Origin: Rhodospirillales bacterium
GTDB lineage: Bacteria; Pseudomonadota; Alphaproteobacteria; Acetobacterales; Acetobacteraceae
DNA: 5,210 nt
Direction of reading: 5' to 3'
NCBI GenBank assembly: GCA_903644035.1
Contig: CAHJXG010000192.1
Location: forward strand, 1-5,210
Shown here: piece after piece, positions 1 through 5,210 of the stretch
Layout of the letters: each line of letters opens with the position of its first letter
Position numbering within the stretch: the first letter of the stretch is position 1
The notes under the pieces: model-generated
The model's input: the letters and a program-made list of their open reading frames with translations, nothing else
Databases searched by the model: none
Told to the model about the DNA's origin: nothing
Program-made: the position numbers and the translations under genes

Positions 1-331
1 TGCCGCGCGCCGGCCGTGGCTGGCGTCCGGCCGGCAAGCCCGGACGGGCGCCCGGCACCACCGTTGACGGCTCATCCACATTGCTCGGCCGCTGCTCGAC
101 GTCCCTGAGCGTCGGCTCGGGGGCTTGCGGGCCGGGCCAGACGTTGCCAGGCTCCGGCGTCAGCGGCGTGACGTCGATGTCCATCCCCAACGAGCGGCGC
201 ACGTTCTCGCTGTCCGCCATCGGGCGGTTCGGGTTCTCGCCCGGCACGGTGAAGGTGTGGTCGAGGAACGTGCCGAACCCCGTGCAGCCGGGCAGGAGGG
301 CAAGAAGGCCGAGCATGACGATACGCCGCAT
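1..331 (-). CDS. Small putative lipoprotein, 3' end outside the window
   Basis: An open frame runs from ATG at 331 to the left edge with no stop, giving 110 visible codons. The product starts MRRIVMLGLLALLPGC: two arginines, a short hydrophobic core and a lipobox-like L13-P14-G15-C16. This suggests export through the Sec system, lipidation on Cys16 and membrane anchoring. Pro at -2 of the lipobox is unusual, but Leu at -3 and Gly at -1 fit. The mature part is Pro-rich and polar, with no membrane segment. It contains the stretches PGENPNRPMADSENVRR (residues 35-51) and PGNVWPGPQAPEPTL (66-80), then a low-complexity Arg/Pro/Gly tail. An AGGAG at 343-347 lies 11 nt upstream of the ATG. An in-frame GTG nine codons upstream is possible but would spoil the signal peptide. 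I do not recognise a function; similar short lipoproteins with an NPNRPM-like segment are, from memory, hypothetical proteins of Acetobacteraceae. Its position after pgsA suggests a cell-envelope role, but that is only context. Confidence 0.8.
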   Translation of the reverse strand, partial: MRRIVMLGLLALLPGCTGFGTFLDHTFTVPGENPNRPMADSENVRRSLGMDIDVTPLTPEPGNVWPGPQAPEPTLRDVEQRPSNVDEPSTVVPGARPGLPAGRQPRPARG

Positions 332-342
332 TTGGATGAAGG

Positions 343-347
343 CTCCT
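343..347 (-). promoter_or_regulatory. Shine-Dalgarno of the lipoprotein gene
   Basis: AGGAG on the minus strand, 11 nt before the ATG at 331. The spacing is slightly long, but this is the only purine-rich anti-SD match nearby. It supports the ATG that gives a clean lipoprotein signal peptide. Confidence 0.55.
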
Positions 348-351
348 GTCG

Positions 352-414
352 CGGCCACTGGGCCGTCGGGATTGTGCATGGGCTCTGGAAAATGCTCAAG
401 GCAGCGGGACCCGC
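352..414. other. pgsA-lipoprotein gap with two short hairpins
   Basis: The 87-nt gap (332-418) between the pgsA stop and the lipoprotein start holds two small inverted repeats. GCGGG-A-CCCGC is at 404-414, just after the pgsA stop. CGGCC-ACTG-GGCCG is at 352-365, just upstream of the lipoprotein Shine-Dalgarno. Each stem is only about 5 bp and no T-tract follows directly on the minus strand, so neither is a convincing intrinsic terminator. They may be mRNA hairpins or chance in GC-rich DNA. Confidence 0.25.
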
Positions 415-418
415 GCAT

Positions 419-1021
419 TCAGGGGCCTTGCGCCCCCTGTGCGTCCGCCCGCGGAATGGTTGCGTGCCGCAGGCCCGCCACGAGGTAGTCCCAGCCGGTC
501 CAGAGCGTCAGCCCGGCCGCGACCCACAGCATCGCCTCGCCGATCCCGGCCACCGGCAGGATCTGCAGGTGCAGCAGACGGGCCGACGAATCCCCTGCCA
601 GCAGCGTGCCGAGCGCCCCCATCTGGAAGCCGGTCTTCCACTTGGCAAGGCCGGTGACCGGCAGGCCCACCCGCAGCCCCGCCAGGTACTCGCGCAGCCC
701 GCTGACCAGGATCTCGCGCAGCAGGATGACGATGGCGGGGTAGAGGCCCCAGGCCGACAGCCGCTCCTGCCCCGCCAGCAGCATCAGCGTGGCACCCACC
801 AGCAGCTTGTCGGCGATGGGGTCCAGCATGCGGCCGATATCCGACATCTGCCGCCGTCCGCGCGCGATCTTGCCGTCGAAGTAGTCGGTGATCGCGGCGG
901 CGGAGAACACGATGCAGGCCAGGAAATCCGCCGCCGGCGTGCGCACCGCGACGACCGCCACCAGCAGCGGGATCGCGGCGATCCGCGATAGGGTCAGCAG
1001 GTTGGGGAGGTCGGTCAGCAT
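419..1021 (-). CDS. pgsA: CDP-diacylglycerol-glycerol-3-phosphate 3-phosphatidyltransferase (PgsA)
   Basis: Integral inner-membrane enzyme that transfers the phosphatidyl group of CDP-diacylglycerol to sn-glycerol 3-phosphate, giving phosphatidylglycerophosphate. This is the committed step to phosphatidylglycerol and cardiolipin. The 200-aa length fits the family. The complete CDP-alcohol phosphotransferase signature D-x2-DG-x2-AR-x8-G-x3-D-x3-D is present as D46, D49-G50, A53-R54, G63, D67 and D71; these Asp residues bind the metal and the CDP part. The N-terminal DLPNLLTLSRIAAIPLL is the usual PgsA opening. Hydrophobic stretches around residues 14-26, 33-45, 74-83, 92-101 and 154-173 fit a multi-pass protein. 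The ATG at 1021 is preceded by AAGGTG at 7 nt, and an in-frame TGA nine codons upstream leaves little room for another start. The gene follows the SDR by 62 nt and probably belongs to the uvrC transcription unit. The last 15 or so residues are polar, a likely soluble tail. Confidence 0.96.
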   Translation of the reverse strand: MLTDLPNLLTLSRIAAIPLLVAVVAVRTPAADFLACIVFSAAAITDYFDGKIARGRRQMSDIGRMLDPIADKLLVGATLMLLAGQERLSAWGLYPAIVILLREILVSGLREYLAGLRVGLPVTGLAKWKTGFQMGALGTLLAGDSSARLLHLQILPVAGIGEAMLWVAAGLTLWTGWDYLVAGLRHATIPRADAQGAQGP

Positions 1022-1028
1022 GCCCGCG

Positions 1029-1034
1029 CACCTT
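1029..1034 (-). promoter_or_regulatory. Shine-Dalgarno of pgsA
   Basis: AAGGTG on the minus strand, 7 nt before the ATG at 1021. Together with the in-frame stop at 1048-1046 it fixes the pgsA start. Confidence 0.6.
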
Positions 1035-1083
1035 AGCCCGTCCCATCAAGGTCAGCCAACCAATTGACCCGCGCGCCGCCGGA

Positions 1084-1836
1084 TCAGTAGGTCGAGCGTC
1101 CCCCGGTGATGTCGAAGGTGGCGCCGGTGCTGAACGAGCAGTCCTCGGTCGCGAGCCAGCAGGCCAGGGCCGCGATCTCGCGCACCTCGACGAAGCGGCC
1201 CATCGGGATCTTCGACAGCATGTAGTCGATCTGCGCCGGTGACATCTGCGCGAAGATGTCGGTCTTGGCGGCCGCCGGCGTCACGCAGTTCACCAGCACG
1301 CCCTTGCCGGCCAGCTCCTTCCCCAGCGATTTCGTCAGCGCGATCAGCCCGGCCTTGCTGGCGCTGTAATGCGACGCGTTGGGGTTGCCCTCCTTGCCGG
1401 CGACGGAGGCGATGTTGACCACCCGCCCGTAGCCGCGCGCCACCATGCCGGGGATGACGGCCGAGCAGGCCAGGAACGGCCCGATCAGGTTCACCTCGAC
1501 CACCCGGCGCCAGGCGTCCGCCGCCAGATCCCAGGTGGGCGCGTTGCCGCCGGTGATGCCGGCGTTGTTGACCAGGATGTCGACCGCGCCGTGCCGCGCC
1601 AGCGTGGCCTCCGTGGCGGCACCCACCGCGGCCTGGTCCGTCAGCTCGACCTGGTGCGTGCTGACGGTGCCCTGCGGCGCCAGCTCCTCCGCGGTCTGCG
1701 CCATCGCCGCCGCGTCCAGGTCCCAGATGGCGACCGCGGCGCCCGAGGCCAGCATGCGCTCCGTGATGGCGCGGCCGATTCCCCGCGCGCCGCCGGTGAC
1801 CACGGCCGTGCGGCCCTTCAGATCGAGTTGGTTCAT
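1084..1836 (-). CDS. SDR family NAD(P)-dependent oxidoreductase (FabG-like, substrate unknown)
   Basis: A complete classical short-chain dehydrogenase/reductase of 250 aa, predicted to be a cytosolic Rossmann-fold enzyme that interconverts an alcohol and a ketone. Residues from the chosen start: nucleotide-binding TGGARGIG at 14-21, NNAG at 90-93, and a catalytic tetrad N116, S144, Y157, K161 (YSASK). The end of the second strand reads AIWDLD; the acidic D39 favours NAD+ over NADP+. The usual Pro-Gly after strand six reads TPAAAKT (Pro-Ala). The C-terminus ends GGRSTY, which resembles bacterial sugar/aldonate-type SDRs as I recall them, but this does not fix a substrate; FabG-like acyl reduction is the main alternative. 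A longer frame opens at 1914 inside the uvrC 3' end. I chose the ATG at 1836 because AGGGAGGG lies 4 nt upstream and the SDR fold starts a few residues later. It lies 37 nt after uvrC, so cotranscription is likely. Confidence 0.93.
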   Translation of the reverse strand: MNQLDLKGRTAVVTGGARGIGRAITERMLASGAAVAIWDLDAAAMAQTAEELAPQGTVSTHQVELTDQAAVGAATEATLARHGAVDILVNNAGITGGNAPTWDLAADAWRRVVEVNLIGPFLACSAVIPGMVARGYGRVVNIASVAGKEGNPNASHYSASKAGLIALTKSLGKELAGKGVLVNCVTPAAAKTDIFAQMSPAQIDYMLSKIPMGRFVEVREIAALACWLATEDCSFSTGATFDITGGRSTY

Positions 1837-1840
1837 GGTG

Positions 1841-1848
1841 CCCTCCCT
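1841..1848 (-). promoter_or_regulatory. Strong Shine-Dalgarno that decides the SDR start
   Basis: AGGGAGGG on the minus strand, separated from the ATG at 1836 by CACC. Another in-frame ATG at 1851 begins just before this purine tract and has no comparable site, so initiation at 1836 is preferred. Confidence 0.75.
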
Positions 1849-1873
1849 CATCGTGTCGCCGCCGTCAGGAACC

Positions 1874-3829
1874 CTATCCTGCCTCCCGCGCCGAGCCTGG
1901 GTGGAAATACGCATAGATGCGCCGTGCCGTCTCGGTGTTGATGCCGGGCGTCGCCTCCAAATCCGCGAGGCCCGCCGCCTTGACCCCGCGGGCCGAGCCG
2001 AACCGGTTCAGCAGCGCGCGCTTGCGGGCGCTGCCCACGCCTGGCACCTCGTCCAGCTCGCTGGTGACCAGCGCCTTGCTGCGGCCCGCCCGGTGCGTCG
2101 TGATGGCGAAGCGATGGGTTTCGTCGCGGACGCGCTGCAGGTAGTACAGCACCGGGTCGCGCGGCGGCAGCTGGAACGGTGCGCGGCCGTCCACGTGGAA
2201 CCACTCGCGCCCCGCGTCGCGGTCGGGACCCTTGGCGATGGCCACCAGCGGGATCGTGTGCATGCCGAGGTCCTGCATGATGCCGCGCACCGCCGAGAGC
2301 TGCCCGGCGCCGCCGTCGATCAGCACCAGGTCCGGCAGGGCCGGCGCCTCGCCCTCGCCGCTGTCGCTGGCCGCCTGCTCCTTGAGCGCGCGGCCGAAGC
2401 GGCGCTCCAGCACCTCCCGCATCATCGCGAAGTCGTCGCCGGGCGCGATCGGGCCGCGAATGCCGTACTTGCGGTAGGCGCTCTTCTGGAACCCGTCCGG
2501 CCCCGCCACGACCATCACGCCATAGGCGGCGGTGCCCATGATGTGGCTGTTGTCGTAGCACTCGATCCGGGCGGGCTGCGCGGGCAGGCCGAACAGCTCG
2601 GCGACGCCCTCCAGCAGCTTGGCTTGGCCCGCGGTCTCGGCCAGCTTGCGCTCCAGCGCCTCCCGCGCGTTGGTCTCGGCGTGCAGCACGACGGCGCGCT
2701 TCTCGCCGCGGGCCGGCACCGTCAGCGCGACCTTGCGCCCCGCCTTCATCGACAGCGCCTCCGCCACCAGCTCCTCCTCCGGCAGCGCGTGGTTCAGCAG
2801 CACGGCGCCGGGCGCGGGCTTGTCGTCGTAGAACTGCGCGACGAAGGCGGCCAGCACGGCGTCCAGCTCCGTGTCGCGCGTGTGGGTCGGGAAGAATGCC
2901 CGGTTGCCGTTGTTGCGCCCACCGCGGATGAAGAACACCTGGACGCAGGTCTGCCCGCCGATCTGGTGCCCGGCGATGACGTCTGCGTCGGTGAGGCTCG
3001 CCGGGTTGATCACCGCCGTGCCCTGCACGTGGGTCAGGCCGCGGATGCGGTCGCGGATCGCCGCCGCGCGCTCGTATTCCAGGTGCTCCGCCGCCCCTTC
3101 CATCTCGCGCGCCAGTTCCTGCTGCACCGTGTTGGCCTTGCCGCCCAAAAAGGCGCGGGCCTGGCTCACCAGGTGCCCGTACTCCTCCGCGCCGACCCGG
3201 CCGACGCAGGGGGCGGAGCAGCGGCGGATCTGGTGGAGCAGGCAGGGCCGGCTGCGGTTGGCGAACACGCTGTCCTGGCAGGAGCGCAGCAGGAACACGC
3301 GCTGCATGGCGTTGACCGTCTGGTTCACCGACCACACGGAGGCGAACGGCCCGTAATAGCTGCCCTTGCGCGTGCGCGACCCGCGGTGCTTGACGATCTG
3401 CGGGAACGGATGGTCCTCCGTCAGCATCAGCCAGGGATAGCTCTTGTCGTCCCGCAGCACGATGTTGAACCGCGGCTTCAGCCGCTTGATGAGGTTCGCC
3501 TCCAGCAGCAGGGCCTCGGCCTCGGTGTGCGTCGTCACGATCTCCATCGAGACCGTCTCCGACACCATGCGCCGCAGCCGCTCGTTCAGCCGGGCGAGCT
3601 GGGTGTAGGAATAGACGCGCTTCTTGAGGCTCTTGGCCTTGCCGACATAGAGCGCGTCGCCGCGGCCGTCCAACATGCGGTAGACGCCGGGGCTGAGCGG
3701 CATGGTGAGCAGCGCGCGCTCGATCACGACGACGCCTTTCGGCCCGTCGCTGGAGGCGGCCGCCGTGGCCGAAGCGGACGCCGGAGCAGGCACGGAAGGG
3801 GACGCGAGATGGGGATCGGCATGGCGCAT
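1874..3829 (-). CDS. uvrC: Excinuclease ABC subunit C (UvrC)
   Basis: Dual nuclease of nucleotide excision repair; recruited by UvrB, it cuts the damaged strand 3' and then 5' of the lesion. Numbering below is from the upstream ATG at 3907; subtract 26 for the chosen start. Domains: GIY-YIG nuclease (GVY 74-76, LYVGKA 86-91, with Y76, Y87, R97 and E136 matching the known catalytic set); four cysteines C210, C222, C230, C234, which fit the Fe-S site reported for UvrC; UVR UvrB-binding helix pair about 257-291; RNase H-like nuclease with D452, D531 and H598; tandem helix-hairpin-helix about 617-668. All key residues are intact. A short polar linker (509-525) lies within the RNase H domain. The start is uncertain: ATG 3829 gives 651 aa, ATG 3907 gives 677 aa, and neither has a good Shine-Dalgarno. 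Codons before 3829 have weaker GC third-position bias. Residues 35-53 are Ala/Ser/Pro-rich and probably disordered. It probably leads the uvrC-SDR-pgsA unit. Confidence 0.96.
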   Translation of the reverse strand: MRHADPHLASPSVPAPASASATAAASSDGPKGVVVIERALLTMPLSPGVYRMLDGRGDALYVGKAKSLKKRVYSYTQLARLNERLRRMVSETVSMEIVTTHTEAEALLLEANLIKRLKPRFNIVLRDDKSYPWLMLTEDHPFPQIVKHRGSRTRKGSYYGPFASVWSVNQTVNAMQRVFLLRSCQDSVFANRSRPCLLHQIRRCSAPCVGRVGAEEYGHLVSQARAFLGGKANTVQQELAREMEGAAEHLEYERAAAIRDRIRGLTHVQGTAVINPASLTDADVIAGHQIGGQTCVQVFFIRGGRNNGNRAFFPTHTRDTELDAVLAAFVAQFYDDKPAPGAVLLNHALPEEELVAEALSMKAGRKVALTVPARGEKRAVVLHAETNAREALERKLAETAGQAKLLEGVAELFGLPAQPARIECYDNSHIMGTAAYGVMVVAGPDGFQKSAYRKYGIRGPIAPGDDFAMMREVLERRFGRALKEQAASDSGEGEAPALPDLVLIDGGAGQLSAVRGIMQDLGMHTIPLVAIAKGPDRDAGREWFHVDGRAPFQLPPRDPVLYYLQRVRDETHRFAITTHRAGRSKALVTSELDEVPGVGSARKRALLNRFGSARGVKAAGLADLEATPGINTETARRIYAYFHPGSAREAG

Positions 3830-3917
3830 GGGTGTCAATAGGGGCACGACCGCCCCGGCCTCAAGTGCTCCCGCCGCGGGCAGCCCATGCCGCCCAAACC
3901 ATTCCATCCCCAGAAAC

Positions 3918-3970
3918 TGTGGACAACTTTGTGGAAAGGCTGCGGATAAGTCGTGTTTTCCCGTGGATTC
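3918..3970 (+). promoter_or_regulatory. Cluster of degenerate DnaA-box-like 9-mers
   Basis: Compared with TGTGGATAA (the complement of the DnaA box TTATCCACA), this stretch holds TGTGGACAA at 3918-3926 (1 mismatch), TGTGGAAAG at 3930-3938 (2), TGCGGATAA at 3941-3949 (1) and CGTGGATTC at 3962-3970 (3). All lie in the same orientation with starts 12, 11 and 21 bp apart, close to whole helical turns. A further CGTGGACAA (2 mismatches) is at 4109-4117. The AT-rich segment 3985-4030 adjoins the cluster, as an unwinding element would. No box is perfect, so this may be an origin, a DnaA-controlled promoter for uvrC, or chance. Confidence 0.35.
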
Positions 3971-3974
3971 ACGG
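3961..3974. repeat. Imperfect palindrome CCGTG-GATT-CACGG
   Basis: Five-bp arms around a four-base centre; 12 of 14 positions are self-complementary. The centre includes GATTC, a match to the CcrM methylation site GANTC. It could be an operator or a small hairpin; it overlaps the weakest DnaA-like 9-mer. Confidence 0.35.
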
Positions 3975-3987
3975 TCGTTGCATGAGA

Positions 3988-4006
3988 TTGCTCAAACTTT
4001 AAGCAA
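3988..4006. repeat. 19-bp near-perfect AT-rich palindrome
   Basis: TTGCTCAAACTTTAAGCAA is self-complementary apart from one mismatched pair and the central base. The arms TTGCT/AGCAA and inner AAA/TTT pair symmetrically. It sits in the most AT-rich part of the region, 159 bp upstream of the ATG at 3829 (81 bp upstream of the one at 3907). It resembles a binding site for a dimeric regulator. It is not GC-rich enough for a terminator stem. Confidence 0.45.
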
Positions 4007-4131
4007 AATCCTTAAGTAGCTGTGTTTGTTGCTTCTTCCGTCCTGCGCCTGCGCCCCGTTCAGCGTCAATGCGCATCTATCTGCAATCATTGGGAATGCG
4101 CCCTGGACCGTGGACAACCTTCCCGCCGCTC

Positions 4132-4518
4132 TCACGGAACGGCGTCGCCGCGCCGCCGGAGAATGGCGACGCCGGCGGCGGCGGCGTCGGGGAACACGTC
4201 CAGCTTTTCAACCTGCACGTGCGCGAATAGCACCCGCGGGTCCGCAAGGCAGGCCGCCGCGACTCGCTCAGCCAGCGTCTCCACCAGCTTGATGTGCCCG
4301 GCGCCGGTGATGGCCCTGACGGCGGAGGCCACCGTCTCGTAGCTGACGACCCGGCTCAGATGATCGGACGTGTCGGCGTCCTCCTCGACGCCGAGGTCGA
4401 TGTTGATGCGGACGCGCTGTGGCCGGCCGTGCTCATGCGGATACCAGCCGATGCTGGCCTGCAGGACCATGTCGCGCAGGAAGACGTGGCGGACGCCCGC
4501 CGCCGCGATCCCGTTCAT
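4132..4518 (-). CDS. folB: Dihydroneopterin aldolase (FolB)
   Basis: Cytosolic folate-pathway enzyme that cleaves 7,8-dihydroneopterin to 6-hydroxymethyl-7,8-dihydropterin and glycolaldehyde; many members also epimerise to dihydromonapterin. The 128-aa length is normal. Family features in order: IGWYPHEHGRPQRVRINIDL at 23-42, with E29 at the conserved Glu of the I-G-x-Y-x2-E motif; VSYETV at 58-63 (substrate pocket); LVETLAERVA at 78-87, with E80 as the expected pterin-anchoring Glu; and VEKLDVF at 103-109, with K105 at the position of the catalytic Lys. All are present, so the enzyme should be active. The ATG at 4518 lacks a strong Shine-Dalgarno. The gene is 24 nt downstream of the stop of the preceding reductase, in the same frame, so translational coupling is plausible. 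The pairing with a pteridine-reductase-like SDR supports a pterin/folate unit. The low-complexity Ala and Arg near the C-terminus (112-123) are ordinary for GC-rich DNA. Confidence 0.94.
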   Translation of the reverse strand: MNGIAAAGVRHVFLRDMVLQASIGWYPHEHGRPQRVRINIDLGVEEDADTSDHLSRVVSYETVASAVRAITGAGHIKLVETLAERVAAACLADPRVLFAHVQVEKLDVFPDAAAAGVAILRRRGDAVP

Positions 4519-4521
4519 GCG

Positions 4522-4549
4522 GCCCCGCTCATTCAGCCCCGTTCATTCA
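4522..4549. repeat. 14-bp tandem duplication at the SDR-folB junction
   Basis: GCCCCGCTCATTCA (4522-4535) is followed directly by GCCCCGTTCATTCA (4536-4549), with one mismatch. A partial third copy, CCGTTCAT at 4511-4518, contains the folB start. On the minus strand each unit contains ATGARCGGG, so three ATGs are spaced across the SDR stop and folB start; only the last is in the folB frame. Confidence 0.8.
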
Positions 4550-5210
4550 GCGATGTCCCCACCGCCCGGCTGCCATTGCAGGTGCTGGCCGCCGTCCAGC
4601 GCGATCATCTGCCCGGTCATCGCCGGCAGCGCCAGGATGGCGAGGACGGCGCCGGCGACCTCCGCCGGGCTGGTGCCGTGGCGCAGCGGGACGGAGGCGC
4701 ATTGCCGGGCGAACTGCTCCTCGGTCTGCCGCGGGCTGGGCAGCGCGGGGCCGGGACCGATGGCGTTGACCCGGATGCGCGGCGCGAGCGCCAGCGCCAT
4801 CTGCCGCGTGAGCGCCCAGAGCGCCGCCTTTGACACCGTGTAGGACATGAAGTGCGGGGTGAGCGACCACACCCGCTGGTCGATCAGGTTGACTACGGCG
4901 CCGCTGGCCGCCTCCGGCAGGGCGCGCGCCATGGCCTGCATCAGCACGAAGGGCGCGCGCAGGTTGGGTTCCATGTGGGCGTCCCAGCTTGCGCGGGTCG
5001 CGTCGTCCCACTCGTCGCGCTCGAAGGTGCTGGCGTTGTTGACCAGCACGCCGATGGGGCCGAGCGCCGCGGTGGCGGCAGGGATAAGGCCCTGCACGGC
5101 GGCCTCGTCGCCGAGGTCGGCCGTCAGCACCGCCGCGCGGACGCCGCGGGGCCGGATTTGCGCCGCCAGCGCCTCGGCCTCCGCCCCGCTCTGGTGGCAG
5201 TGGATGGCCA
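4543..5210 (-). CDS. Pteridine reductase-like SDR (PTR1/FolM type), N-terminus outside the window
   Basis: The frame is open to the right edge; 221 residues are visible (numbered from the first full codon at 5208). About 30 residues with the glycine-rich nucleotide motif are missing. Visible order: AIHCHQSGAEAEAL at 1-14, NNAS at 57-60, NLID at 107-110, YTVSK at 123-127, and DGGQHLQW near the C-terminus. The usual catalytic Ser is Asp110, 13 residues before Tyr123, with Lys127 completing the triad. As I recall, this Asp-Tyr-Lys spacing is that of Leishmania PTR1 (D181, Y194, K198) and E. coli FolM. The opening also resembles the PTR1 HYHRS segment that contacts NADPH, and FolM ends with a similar DGGRHL. 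The likely role is NADPH-dependent reduction of dihydropterin/dihydromonapterin or dihydrofolate; folB immediately downstream agrees. A GTG at 5130 is internal to the fold and not the true start. Family assignment is firm; the exact pterin substrate is inferred. Confidence 0.88.
   Translation of the reverse strand, partial: AIHCHQSGAEAEALAAQIRPRGVRAAVLTADLGDEAAVQGLIPAATAALGPIGVLVNNASTFERDEWDDATRASWDAHMEPNLRAPFVLMQAMARALPEAASGAVVNLIDQRVWSLTPHFMSYTVSKAALWALTRQMALALAPRIRVNAIGPGPALPSPRQTEEQFARQCASVPLRHGTSPAEVAGAVLAILALPAMTGQMIALDGGQHLQWQPGGGDIAE

Larger units (their letters stand above)
3908..4131. promoter_or_regulatory. Intergenic region between folB and uvrC, AT-rich core
   Basis: This is the only sizeable non-coding stretch of the window; it extends to 3830 if uvrC starts at 3829. 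It must hold the uvrC promoter if uvrC is not read through from folB. Bases 3985-4030 are only about one-third G+C, against roughly 70 percent around them. I found no clean -35/-10 pair on the minus strand: a TTGACG at 4069-4064 has no acceptable -10 partner. No alphaproteobacterial LexA box (GTTC-N7-GTTC) was seen. No strong intrinsic terminator follows folB. The region holds DnaA-box-like 9-mers and two imperfect palindromes, listed separately. Confidence 0.5.

Noticed and set aside
160..399. A 79-codon minus-strand open frame
   Set aside because: It overlaps the lipoprotein gene in another frame and gives a Ser/Arg/Thr-rich product; the lipoprotein frame has a signal peptide, lipobox and ribosome binding site.
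125..991. A 288-codon open frame on the plus strand
   Set aside because: It is antisense to pgsA and the lipoprotein gene; the product is low-complexity and rich in Arg, Gln and His, typical of shadow frames.
1050..1069. Inverted repeat GGTCA-N10-TGACC between the SDR and pgsA
   Set aside because: It has only 5-bp arms, a 10-nt loop and no T-tract, so I do not call it a terminator or operator.
1837..1914. N-terminal extension of the SDR starting at 1914
   Set aside because: It would overlap the uvrC 3' end, add a non-SDR basic segment and ignore the strong Shine-Dalgarno before 1836.
1848..3335. A 495-codon minus-strand frame within uvrC
   Set aside because: It is an out-of-frame shadow of uvrC with an Arg/Gly/Ala-rich product and no domain.
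1445..3841. A 798-codon open frame on the plus strand
   Set aside because: It lies wholly antisense to uvrC and the SDR 5' end, gives an Arg/His/Ala/Gln-rich product without domains, and is explained by the extreme third-position GC of the real genes. UvrC on the opposite strand has every catalytic motif.
4069..4076. ATGCGCAT 8-bp palindrome, with AATGCGC repeated at 4095-4101
   Set aside because: It is short and easily expected by chance in GC-rich DNA, with no further context.
3908..4131. LexA-type SOS control of uvrC
   Set aside because: No GTTC-N7-GTTC direct repeat was found on either strand of the intergenic region.
3702..4342. Two plus-strand open frames across the intergenic region
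   Set aside because: Neither has a ribosome binding site, recognisable domain or GC codon bias, and they run antisense into uvrC and folB.

Overview
The window is a dense, minus-strand block of housekeeping genes from a high-GC bacterium. Gene content, strong G/C bias at third codon positions and the form of the proteins (a UvrC with a Pro/Ala/Ser-rich N-terminus, a uvrC-pgsA neighbourhood, a FolB ending in a VEKLDVFPDA-type segment) suggest an alphaproteobacterium. It is probably a Rhodospirillales/Acetobacteraceae (Roseomonas-like) chromosome. This placement is inferred from remembered family resemblance, not from a search.

Layout, in transcription order on the minus strand (right to left). 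(1) 5210-4543: a short-chain dehydrogenase/reductase cut by the window edge. It carries the Asp-Tyr-Lys active site of the pteridine reductase (PTR1/FolM) subgroup. (2) 4518-4132: folB, dihydroneopterin aldolase, 24 nt downstream and in the same frame. (3) 4131-3830: the only long non-coding stretch. It is unusually AT-rich in its centre and holds a phased cluster of DnaA-box-like 9-mers and two imperfect palindromes. (4) 3829 (or 3907)-1874: uvrC, the complete nucleotide-excision-repair nuclease subunit. (5) 1836-1084: a complete classical SDR, probably NAD-dependent, substrate unknown. (6) 1021-419: pgsA, phosphatidylglycerophosphate synthase. (7) 331-1: the 5' part of a small lipoprotein gene running off the left edge.

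How the genes work together. The first pair looks like a two-gene pterin/folate unit: FolB makes 6-hydroxymethyl-dihydropterin, and the neighbouring reductase probably reduces a pterin or dihydrofolate. After the regulatory gap, uvrC, the SDR and pgsA lie close together (37 and 62 nt gaps) and are probably cotranscribed. The uvrC-pgsA adjacency is widespread in proteobacteria; here an SDR gene sits inside it. The lipoprotein follows pgsA after 87 nt with its own Shine-Dalgarno.

No tRNA, rRNA, CRISPR array, insertion sequence or phage gene was seen. I found no convincing novel multi-gene system. The best candidates for a second look are the DnaA-box-like/AT-rich intergenic region and the PTR1-like reductase paired with folB.
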